Shown one piece after another: positions 7,101-10,266 of a stretch of DNA of 10,266 nucleotides. Below the pieces are notes generated by a model. It saw only the letters and a program-made list of their open reading frames with translations, ran no database searches and was not told where the DNA came from. The DNA is taken from assembly GCA_946401765.1 (NCBI GenBank), contig CAMIVJ010000069.1, positions 1 through 10,266 on the forward strand, read 5' to 3'. Positions within the stretch are counted from its first letter, which is position 1. Every line of letters starts with the position of its first letter. This stretch comes from an uncultured bacterium. GTDB taxonomy: Bacteria; Verrucomicrobiota; Kiritimatiellia; RFP12; UBA1067. A program made the translations under genes and the position numbers.

Positions 7101-9109
7101 GCAGGATAGATGAACACGTATGCCTGGTCGGCAAGGCTCTCCTGGAACGCATCGGAGAAGTTGAAGTTGACCGTGACCTCGTCGCCTTCCTTGTAGGGGG
7201 CGTTGCCCTTGTCAAGAACGGCGGTGACTGTCTTCGGCGCGCTCACGTTCACCTTGATGGAGTGGACGGGCGACTTCGCGCCGCCCTCGTTCATGACGTA
7301 GAACTTGGTCTGGTACGGGGACCCAGGCTCGGAGGCCGTCACGTAGCGGCGCGGCACCACAAGCTCGCCGCCTGCGCTGGCTTGAAGACCGGGCACCGCG
7401 TCGTAGGAACCGCTGCCGGTGTTGTCCCAGTACACGGTGTACGTGCCGTCGCTGATTTCGCCGATGGCGTCCTGAATCTGGATCGTGAAGTCGGTGACGA
7501 CGTTGCCGGGCACGTTGAAGTATTCATAGTTGTCGACGGGCGAGACCACGTCGAGCGCGCCGCCGTTGTAGTTGATGCGCACGGAGTCAGGCGAGATCGC
7601 GCCCGTGAAGAACGCGCGCGCCTGTGCCGAGAGGGCGGTCTCGTCAACGGAGAACTGGATTCCCTTGAGGGTGTGCTCATCGGCCCTGTTCGCGTAGAGG
7701 TAGAGCAGACTGCCCGACTCGGAGGCGAGGGTGCAGCCCTTGTTCACCGTCATCGTGACGAACCTCTGGGAGTATTCGTCGGAGCCTTCGCCGTTGAGGG
7801 AGACGCCGATGTACTTCCAGGGATCGGCAGTCTCGTCGTCCTTCATCTTGGGAACGAGCGTGACCGTGAGGGGATCGTCGTAGGGCCAGGGCTCGGTGAG
7901 CTCGAGGTCGATGGACGCAACGGAGATCGTGTAGTCGGCCGACGTCTTAACCTCGTCGGCGCTGATGTTGACGGCCATGCCGGGCGGCGGCGGCTCCACC
8001 ACGCGGATCGTGCGCCACGTGAAGTTGGTGAGCAGCGTGCCGGCCGAGTTGTACACGTTCGTTGGCGTGGCGGCCATGAAGACCTCGGTGGAGGAGCCCA
8101 CCTTGTCGGCCGCGCCCCTGATGCGGAAGGGAATCTCCTCGTCGCCGGGCTTGATGCTGACCGCGGCCACCTTGCGCGTCACGCCGTCCTTGAAGACGTA
8201 GTCGGTGCCGTTCATCACCTCGGCGATGGCGGGATCCTTCACCCACACGTACAGAACCTGCGAAGCCTCGCTGCCGCCCGGGACGGAGATGGTGGGCATG
8301 GCGGGGATGGCGGTGGTGGAGCCAGCGGCGATGCTGCGCCACACCGTCTCGTCGTCTGTTGTTCTCGAATCGAAGTCCGCCGCGCGGATGTAGATGCCTG
8401 CGAGGCTGAGGTCATAGTCGCGCACGTTGCCGTATGTTCCGTCGGCCGTGACCACGTTCGGATGATAGACGCCGGTGCTGAGGCTCTGGTCGCCGAAGAA
8501 GAACTGCAGCTGGTTTGCGTTCTTGTATGCGACTCCGCTGTTGACTGCGGGGAAGTAGTTCCAGAGGTCGCTGTAGAGCATGTAGTACGACTCGCTGTAC
8601 CATGCGCCGTCAAGACTCATCGCCTCGCCAAGGCCGTCGGGGCGCACGAGCTTGAGAGGCATTGCCAGATCGCCGCGCTGCACGACGTAGGAGCAGATGA
8701 ACTCCGTGAAGAATCCGTCGTCCGACTGCTTCAGCTCCTCGATCTTGGCGAATCTGCGCTGGCCACTGACCCACAGCCCCACCTGCGGCATGCTGTTGGT
8801 GTCGGCAATCGGGTCGTTGGGGCCCACATGCTGGAGCGACCACGGGTTGCGGTACTCGTCTTCGCTCGCCGGCGGCTGGGCGGGATCGATGTCGCCGCGG
8901 CGGCGGTTGACGACGCGGATCTTGAACTTCACCTTCTCGCCGGCCACCAGAGGCTCGTTCAGGTTGGGGTATGTGCGTTGCACCGTCTCAGGGTCCGAGT
9001 AGACCTCGATGGAGCGAATGTCGCCCGCCGCCTTCGCCGTGCGCGGCAGAGCGCACGCGAGCGCGGTAAGCGCCATCGCCAAGATGCCAAGCGTTTTCTT
9101 TGTCTTCAT
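1..9109 (-). CDS. Giant secreted LamG / TSP3-repeat surface protein (3' end beyond window)
   Basis: One uninterrupted minus-strand frame runs from ATG at 9107-9109 to the window edge: 3,036 codons with no stop. The start is supported by GGAAGGAAG ending 7 bases upstream and by a Sec signal peptide (basic MKTKK, hydrophobic residues 7-21, likely cleavage after AKA at 25-27). Residues about 30-1100 are beta-rich with PKD/Ig-like and Calx-beta-like stretches. Residues 1194-1224 are very aromatic. Residues 1283-3036 carry about 17-20 DxDxDG calcium motifs (e.g. D1524, D1546, D1820, D1899, D2199, D2948). A LamG domain lies at about 2404-2632 (FTVEAWICP, GKWQHVALTYDG, GYIDEVRVWDGVR). No enzyme active site was recognised. 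Known: LamG and TSP3 modules occur in extracellular adhesins and glycan-binding proteins. Inferred: an exported, calcium-stabilised adhesin or polysaccharide-binding protein, probably co-transcribed with the lipoprotein gene upstream. Its C-terminal anchor or sorting signal is outside the window. Codon use is strongly GC-biased throughout, with no break suggesting a join. Confidence 0.96.
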   Translation of the reverse strand, partial: MKTKKTLGILAMALTALACALPRTAKAAGDIRSIEVYSDPETVQRTYPNLNEPLVAGEKVKFKIRVVNRRRGDIDPAQPPASEDEYRNPWSLQHVGPNDPIADTNSMPQVGLWVSGQRRFAKIEELKQSDDGFFTEFICSYVVQRGDLAMPLKLVRPDGLGEAMSLDGAWYSESYYMLYSDLWNYFPAVNSGVAYKNANQLQFFFGDQSLSTGVYHPNVVTADGTYGNVRDYDLSLAGIYIRAADFDSRTTDDETVWRSIAAGSTTAIPAMPTISVPGGSEASQVLYVWVKDPAIAEVMNGTDYVFKDGVTRKVAAVSIKPGDEEIPFRIRGAADKVGSSTEVFMAATPTNVYNSAGTLLTNFTWRTIRVVEPPPPGMAVNISADEVKTSADYTISVASIDLELTEPWPYDDPLTVTLVPKMKDDETADPWKYIGVSLNGEGSDEYSQRFVTMTVNKGCTLASESGSLLYLYANRADEHTLKGIQFSVDETALSAQARAFFTGAISPDSVRINYNGGALDVVSPVDNYEYFNVPGNVVTDFTIQIQDAIGEISDGTYTVYWDNTGSGSYDAVPGLQASAGGELVVPRRYVTASEPGSPYQTKFYVMNEGGAKSPVHSIKVNVSAPKTVTAVLDKGNAPYKEGDEVTVNFNFSDAFQESLADQAYVFIYPADEVTSNLTYVASQNDDSHTTSTFIYNGDRASTGSAKIKLKDGYTGCNLRFEVEVRDANDNTMDNVIRAWTGKTFYINSTNVAPRISYISMNDTPMTTSGGTYTAAVPMGVEKTFTIGIADPAISYFDFEDGDKAYTELRFWENGAVVEKKLIRGVPAGKSVTHIFSNAGNAQVTAKVRDKDMTDQEFDEAPEFVVNVTVIDAPAISLSPALGSNVFNENDTGPINGRINVELNVPPTGLDVGGSITVQLTVLRNGLNDGMMPVLNRTEIEFKNGQTSGYFYLSELDGTPQSELKGFRINAQILETTPSTADPNKTWRQYYQPVTDFDIFVANIDPKIGPGEMVSTNERPAALNVPFNITWNVRDVLPDQQNMTVTWSYNGSSQTTTQSTTGTYNKQIIFTSAGHKEVTLMVQDKDGGTDTRTWYYKVEASMGLEITPRRPNTGALSAFSQKYTGAVGIGAGRVWCTSADYPTRVSNFTQYWDFQPANDLNPKIYAYGYKVGDRDNGGLGPAGSRDYAVDNAGTWYNQGSMYGSYYTYNPGNGMDSYFYCWLFYDTEEGNSSHLSGTVQPEVNNSTGENRVQMPEADDEAPSFPRTMVEAIFSIERYKEDNVGDINQDGIPDVYAANTTWAAGRLYQAVEDPIELEEGGDLRALAAANMDEDFLPALTAHGGALVENVQNWARLGGEFKAILEIRGFHDGLNMRADNDGLNRNVRGNWISVPCFSEAESNAIARVNGLWVEETDEEGNVTRRLPNPTNAAEVAAWTAGLNAANSWIPEKRTDPTVADTDEDGFPDGYEYYFWYSAMVGVDGIDNRLRGSKFSINDIAVGEELTPEEIAAAFDPTSASTASANERDTDNDGLTDLEEYALGTSPISWDTDGDGLSDLWEIMRGMNPVKADNANNGGMNADGDFMAYYETDPEYAIVKIEGLGEFAFPNDGGNFLTMEDDQWKFTDGVTSIDAIPVFRYGNAEAVCVPRNRGTPRMLPLDTEKVELPEEATILSVTTGQSIALIHDQVYNQFGFDPRTGWFINDHGFLARRWEPNSVIAGSRFLNGAGSPVNTKGYTARDEYLLLKYRYETTPAMQGWDADVGQAFFFSKADDIALWNDRKQRHHERVFRRGTTNPNVAYEDPDWVTESMNGQTYANENHGADTDGDGVPDGWELYVGYNPNDGRAASNGDGDNDGLNLVAEYAGTDSCNAYANCESIYSQHPGINSGWFNKFFPTDPNNSDTDGDGLADGDEGAAWNATWVWGKSTVLMGHRFTFIYGDRDGKPEEEKADPNNRELCIRGGGLNPCTVDTDGDLLPDAWERQFAGILFDASASPVGANLSEGVVTMIRRGDGLGAEGAAAVGFYITGGMDGTYGADGYTLSAGGAFFDGSTRDPRTGTRRDFDFDHDGLQNFQEYLVQSLRHLRYDDSETPLMGSWIPDGPERSRKFVSFLPMNIMDGDTFYKACKDNGFAATGAWQFEYLGYFVKPPREWDWLSLNNYTEGMVNYDDLGYRVMLTPAGLDPSGQRFPALGYVSTDPRMWDTDMDGMDDYYELFHGLNPLLGSVQDGGLDYDVIAAQYMGMINHWYNGWTDWPQQPWNGDEPKFDAIAYPWMMGTPEADADGDGLRNISEALIVNMTSPMPTHTDPTPLWYTDSTALNNASFTVQYYQLDPYVDLPDFTVYPWSWSVGSGKTMEGSTAGTFMFSFEENEGYDTDNDRVADADERAMTGNAISDPLIFADPDRRQAMWFPGAESAAVSYSGYFHRPNGDQYDVLRQFTVEAWICPEDLTREQVILERACRYTSSTYQNADAQVRANFRIGIKADGRVYGLFDTSDAVPSGIGPGSPTVIGTVPEQGKWQHVALTYDGKELKLHQDGRVSGITATSLEPANGLVVMHQEAVIGMDNFPVLENGYFNLPCAFILGAQAYDETAIGLTEETSWESFGNFYAGYIDEVRVWDGVRTLSEIKASYKKRFSFADVAAQRDEVYAAWLKGYTRNDNDGKGMLPAELLQHYAFQTMPGAVNATDVLWEPAGFTKYVFDNVRDMDGVLPAGTFECGWWSALPVHSTVYENYRWVPWIQNTCGHLPFMDGSCADSRYWSEFFGGTAAAREVYGEINEFAAAATVGEVKKILFPNTAHPYPMYNYSSERAYHEFFLNYMAEADANFATNRNLYAFEIRSGFVGTSDLVPLGGAFAKRTEEMWDGDGAADAWEVTADGDSALADVDGNGMPDWWQEIAIGSYGAPEDIEWSSIVKWPDDSGTEMTAREAYLRDLASGMLPGGATENTFADKRDTDKDGMPDWWERLNGIASETAYGDHDNDQLSNYAEYLISEGFVKYGFPPISPIKPNTFGQGVPDFFLRVGSLYLGQMFADGDMINDVW
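1214..1900 (-). other. LamG / concanavalin A-like domain of the giant protein
   Basis: Residues 2404-2632 form a complete LamG-type jelly roll. It opens with MWFPG and a segment on the presented element (ESAAVSYSGYF), then the hallmark FTVEAWICP near residue 2436. The central strand pair is GKWQHVALTYDGKELKLHQDG, followed by VIGMDNF. The closing strand is FYAGYIDEVRVWDGVRTLSEI near 2601-2623, which is the most diagnostic part of the Laminin_G_3-type family. About 229 residues is the usual length or slightly long. Such domains commonly bind glycans or proteins outside the cell. It is flanked on both sides by calcium motifs, so it is probably displayed as a separate lobe. Confidence 0.9.
1952..5263 (-). 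repeat. First cluster of TSP3-type calcium-binding motifs (protein repeats)
   Basis: Within the giant protein, residues 1283-2387 carry repeated acidic loops of the form D-x-D-x-D-G-(L/V/M)-x-D. Starts are at D1283 (DINQDGIPD), D1456 (DTDEDGFPDGYE), D1524 (DTDNDGLTDLEEY), D1546 (DTDGDGLSDLWE), D1820 (DTDGDGVPDGWE), D1848 (DGDNDGLN), D1899 (DTDGDGLADGDE), D1937, D1967 (DTDGDLLPDAWE), D2059 (DFDHDGLQN), D2199 (DTDMDGMDDYYE), D2277 (DGDGLRN follows) and D2370 (DTDNDRVADADE). This is the pattern of bacterial thrombospondin type 3 repeats, whose aspartates bind calcium. Several come in pairs 20-30 residues apart, separated from the next pair by unassigned modules of about 70-270 residues. D1967 and D2370 lack the usual glycine after the third aspartate. 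Confidence 0.85.
5438..5530 (-). other. Aromatic-rich segment of the giant protein
   Basis: Residues 1194-1224 contain 12 aromatic residues in 31 (W1194, Y1195, Y1201, Y1204, Y1205, Y1207, Y1216, F1217, Y1218, W1220, F1222, Y1223) together with glycine and asparagine. The segment sits between the beta-sandwich region and the first calcium repeat at D1283. Exposed aromatics of this kind can stack on sugars, but they can also form the core of a small fold. I do not recognise a family. Confidence 0.5.
5810..9022 (-). other. N-terminal beta-sandwich region (PKD/Ig-like, Calx-beta-like) of the giant protein
   Basis: Residues about 30-1100 contain no calcium DxDxDG motifs and read as alternating short beta strands with T/V/N-rich segments. 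Two stretches resemble the final strands of PKD/Ig-like domains: residues 831-851 (VTHIFSNAGNAQVTAKVRDK...) and 1073-1098 (GHKEVTLMVQDKDGGTD then TWYYKVE). Residues about 880-980 (ITVQLTVLRNGLNDG at 915, QTSGYFYLSELDG at 945) resemble a Calx-beta fold. Other repeated openings include SAPKTVTAVLDKG near 620. These folds usually act as spacers or binding modules on extracellular proteins. Exact domain borders cannot be set by eye; a profile or structure prediction would be needed to count the modules. Confidence 0.6.
9023..9109 (-). other. Sec signal peptide of the giant protein
   Basis: The first 29 residues have the classic three-part form. There is a basic N-region (K2, K4, K5), a hydrophobic core (LGILAMALTALACAL, residues 7-21), and a polar C-region ending in AKA at residues 25-27, giving a probable signal peptidase I cut before A28. 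C19 sits in the core, but the residues before it (A16-L17-A18) are not a good lipobox, so lipidation is unlikely. This implies export by Sec across the inner membrane; how the protein crosses any outer membrane is not shown. Confidence 0.85.
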
Positions 9110-9116
9110 GTTGCCG

Positions 9117-9125
9117 CTTCCTTCC
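9117..9125 (-). promoter_or_regulatory. Shine-Dalgarno sequence of the giant gene
   Basis: Minus-strand GGAAGGAAG ends 7 bases before the ATG at 9109. The spacing and purine content are good for a ribosome binding site and fix this ATG as the start, in agreement with the signal peptide that follows directly. Confidence 0.75.
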
Positions 9126-9144
9126 GTTGAAACTTTACCGTCCG

Positions 9145-9633
9145 TCATTTAGAGGCGACGGGCGCCGCCGTCGCCTTCCCCTGGGCGACGGCCCTCTGGT
9201 CCGCCGCCTCCTTTTCGATGCGACGCCGCACTATGCCGCGCACATCTGCCAACTCTTTCTCCGCCCTCGCGCTCGCTTTCGCGTGCGCGACGACAAGCTG
9301 CCTCCAGCCCGCGTACTTCGCGGGATTGCCGTCTAGCTCGGCCTTGATCTGCTCTTCGGTGGCGTCCTCGCCGACAGCGCGGCGGGCGCGCGCCTTGAGC
9401 ATGTCCATCTGCCGCGTGATCTTCGCAAGGGCCACCGCCGTCCGCGTCTGCTGCGCCGCCTGGTCCTTGAGCTCCTTTGTGTAGGCGGGGTCGCTGCCGC
9501 GAGACACATACACCTCGGGCTTCCTCTCGCAGCCCTCAAAAGCCGCGAAAGCAAGCAAACACGCCACCGCCGCAAACGGTGCAATGATCTGTATTCTCTT
9601 TTTTTCCATTCGATCGATCAGCCTCGAGAACAC
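9145..9633 (-). CDS. Small coiled-coil lipoprotein, probable operon partner of the giant protein
   Basis: A 162-residue protein if it starts at GTG 9633, or 154 residues from ATG 9609. The GTG has GGGAGG 4 bases upstream; the ATG has only GAGG 12 bases upstream, but gives a more typical lipoprotein leader (MEKKRIQII...). The leader has a hydrophobic stretch (IIAPFAAVACLLAFAAF) ending in EGC, with the candidate lipidated cysteine at residue 35 from GTG (27 from ATG). The lipobox is imperfect: F at -3 and E at -2. The mature part is rich in A, K, E, R and Q and almost wholly helical (residues about 50-155), with no catalytic motif, so a coiled coil is likely. It ends in TGA at 9145-9147, 35 bases before the giant gene's ATG, with no terminator between, so the two are probably co-transcribed. 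I do not recognise a named family. A role as membrane-attached partner of the giant protein is inferred from position only. Confidence 0.85.
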   Translation of the reverse strand: MFSRLIDRMEKKRIQIIAPFAAVACLLAFAAFEGCERKPEVYVSRGSDPAYTKELKDQAAQQTRTAVALAKITRQMDMLKARARRAVGEDATEEQIKAELDGNPAKYAGWRQLVVAHAKASARAEKELADVRGIVRRRIEKEAADQRAVAQGKATAAPVASK

Positions 9634-9637
9634 TAGA

Positions 9638-9643
9638 CCTCCC
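9638..9643 (-). promoter_or_regulatory. Shine-Dalgarno sequence favouring the GTG start of the lipoprotein
   Basis: Minus-strand GGGAGG lies 4 bases before GTG 9633. The spacing is short but the match is strong. No comparable site precedes the in-frame ATG at 9609, so the ribosome site argues for GTG while the leader sequence argues for ATG. Confidence 0.5.
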
Positions 9644-9656
9644 GAAGCCGATTAAC

Positions 9657-9686
9657 ATTTTATCATTGTTTGTATGGATGTTGCAA
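9657..9686 (-). promoter_or_regulatory. Putative sigma70-type promoter for the lipoprotein-giant protein operon
   Basis: On the minus strand, TTGCAA (9681-9686, 4 of 6 matches to TTGACA) is followed after 18 bases by TAAAAT (9657-9662, 5 of 6 matches to TATAAT). Transcription would begin near 9650, leaving a leader of about 16 bases that holds the GGGAGG site. The element lies in the only AT-rich stretch of the window, between two GC-rich genes, which supports it. The consensus is that of E. coli sigma70; its use here is an assumption. Confidence 0.5.
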
Positions 9687-9709
9687 GGGAGAAATGAAAT
9701 TTTTACAGA

Positions 9710-10240
9710 CTATCTGATGCGGATGCTGAAGGAGGAGCGCACGAGCTCAAGCGCGTAGCTGCCATCGGCGCGCTGCGACATGCGCGCCGCCCATTCAGGC
9801 ACGGCAGAGCGCACATGCCCGGTCATGGGCTTGTCGGAGACTGCCACGACAACCGGTTCACGTCCAGACACCGGCATGTTCTCAAGGTCGGCAATCACCA
9901 CGCGCGCGCCCGTCAGCGTGAGCGGCGCGGCGCTGAACGTCAACGGCTCGCCCACCTTCACGCTAATCGCGCCAGCGACGGCGACCGCGCCGTTGGCGAC
10001 CGTGCCTGATCCCGAAAGAACGCCGCCGTCGAACTTTACGACCGGCGTGCCGTCGCTCTCCACATATTCCACGAACTTCGCCGGAATGCCGGTCTGGGTG
10101 CCCGCGTGAAGCATGCCCGCCTTCGAGAAGAAAATCTTCTTGGAGACGGAGTCGTAGAGCCCCGCCACGCCGTTCTTGAGGCACGGACTGAAGTCCCAGC
10201 CACATCGCCACCTGCTAATCGATGCAAGCACAGAAAACAC
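9710..10240 (-). CDS. C-terminal part of a beta-repeat surface protein, probably 5'-truncated or frameshifted
   Basis: The open frame ends in TAG at 9710-9712 and is closed upstream by an in-frame TAG at 10256-10258. The first possible start is GTG 10240, but nothing like a Shine-Dalgarno site precedes it and no signal peptide follows. Residues 15-36 (WDFSPCLKNGVAGLYDSVSK...) look like the segment that, in LamG-type surface proteins of PVC bacteria as I recall them, follows the LamG domain (a D-F-x-P-C ... GLYD-x-V pattern). Residues 55-100 (VVKFDGGVLSGSGTVANGAV...) read like an autotransporter-type beta repeat. The end, SFSIRIR, alternates hydrophobic and basic residues. This therefore appears to be the tail of a larger exported protein whose front part is lost, out of frame, or beyond the window. 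It could be a pseudogene, a recently frameshifted gene, or a sequencing error at the edge. It has no clear functional link to the two genes downstream. Confidence 0.6.
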   Translation of the reverse strand: MFSVLASISRWRCGWDFSPCLKNGVAGLYDSVSKKIFFSKAGMLHAGTQTGIPAKFVEYVESDGTPVVKFDGGVLSGSGTVANGAVAVAGAISVKVGEPLTFSAAPLTLTGARVVIADLENMPVSGREPVVVAVSDKPMTGHVRSAVPEWAARMSQRADGSYALELVRSSFSIRIR

Positions 10241-10266
10241 GCACGCCCGAGGCGGCTAGGAATCCG

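Larger units (their letters stand above)
9634..9709. other. AT-rich intergenic gap
   Basis: This is a 76-base non-coding gap between the upstream surface-protein fragment and the lipoprotein. Apart from the putative promoter and ribosome site it holds nothing I can name. There is no clear hairpin followed by a T-run to end transcription of the upstream gene, only the short AT stretch just after its stop codon. Confidence 0.6.

Noticed and set aside
5888..9130. Plus-strand open frame of 1,080 codons
   Set aside because: Same antisense shadow as above, in the same frame, ending only after the giant gene's start codon.
9110..9144. Possible terminator or promoter between lipoprotein and giant gene
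   Set aside because: No stable hairpin, no T-run, and no -10/-35 pair; only the Shine-Dalgarno sequence is supported.
9610..9620. Palindrome around tcgatcga as a possible operator
   Set aside because: It is short, lies inside the lipoprotein frame between the two candidate starts, and has no second copy nearby.
9687..9709. Possible terminator after the surface-protein tail (AAAAATTTCATTTC on the minus strand)
   Set aside because: AT-rich, but no GC stem precedes the A/T run; it is too weak to call.
1..10266. Dockerin / cellulosome interpretation of the calcium motifs
   Set aside because: Dockerins have two DxNxDGxxNxxD loops within about 60-70 residues; here the loops are many, mostly DTDGDG, scattered over 1,750 residues, which fits bacterial TSP3 repeats better.
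1..10266. tRNA, rRNA, CRISPR, insertion sequence or phage genes
   Set aside because: Scanned both strands by eye and found no cloverleaf, spaced direct repeats, transposase motifs or terminal inverted repeats.

Overview
The window is a GC-rich stretch of bacterial chromosome read entirely on the minus strand. It is dominated by one giant secreted protein gene (minus strand, start at 9109, still open at position 1, so at least 3,036 codons). Just upstream is a small coiled-coil lipoprotein gene (9145-9633). At the right edge is the C-terminal part of another surface protein (9710-10240). There are no RNA genes, CRISPR arrays, insertion sequences or phage genes that I can see, and no gene-free stretch longer than 76 bases.

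Likely organism: a Gram-negative-type bacterium with a Sec signal peptide and a lipoprotein. The mix of a LamG (concanavalin A-like) domain, many DxDxDG calcium-binding motifs of the bacterial TSP3 type, PKD/Ig-like modules and a beta-repeat surface protein ending in alternating hydrophobic/basic residues recalls uncultured PVC-group bacteria (Kiritimatiellota, Lentisphaerota, Verrucomicrobiota), often from gut or sediment. That assignment is family-level recollection and inference; no marker gene is present to prove it.

Layout in the direction of transcription (right to left): (1) 10266-9710, C-terminal part of a surface protein whose frame is closed by a TAG at 10256-10258 and which has no convincing start signal, so it is probably truncated or frameshifted; (2) 9709-9634, an AT-rich gap holding a plausible sigma70-type promoter; (3) 9633-9145, the lipoprotein; (4) 9144-9110, a 34-35 base gap with a good Shine-Dalgarno sequence and no terminator; (5) 9109-1, the giant protein: signal peptide, about 1,100 residues of beta-sandwich-like modules, an aromatic-rich segment, a long region in which calcium-binding motifs alternate with unassigned modules, a LamG domain at about residues 2404-2632, and more calcium motifs running off the window.

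The lipoprotein and the giant protein look like a two-gene operon. The simplest reading is a cell-surface or secreted adhesin / glycan-binding protein, stiffened by calcium, with a membrane-anchored helical partner. The function is inferred from domain types only. The long open frames on the plus strand (for example 191-5143 and 5888-9130) are antisense shadows: they lie codon-on-codon against the giant gene, which uses no TTA or TCA codon and only three CTA codons in the whole window.
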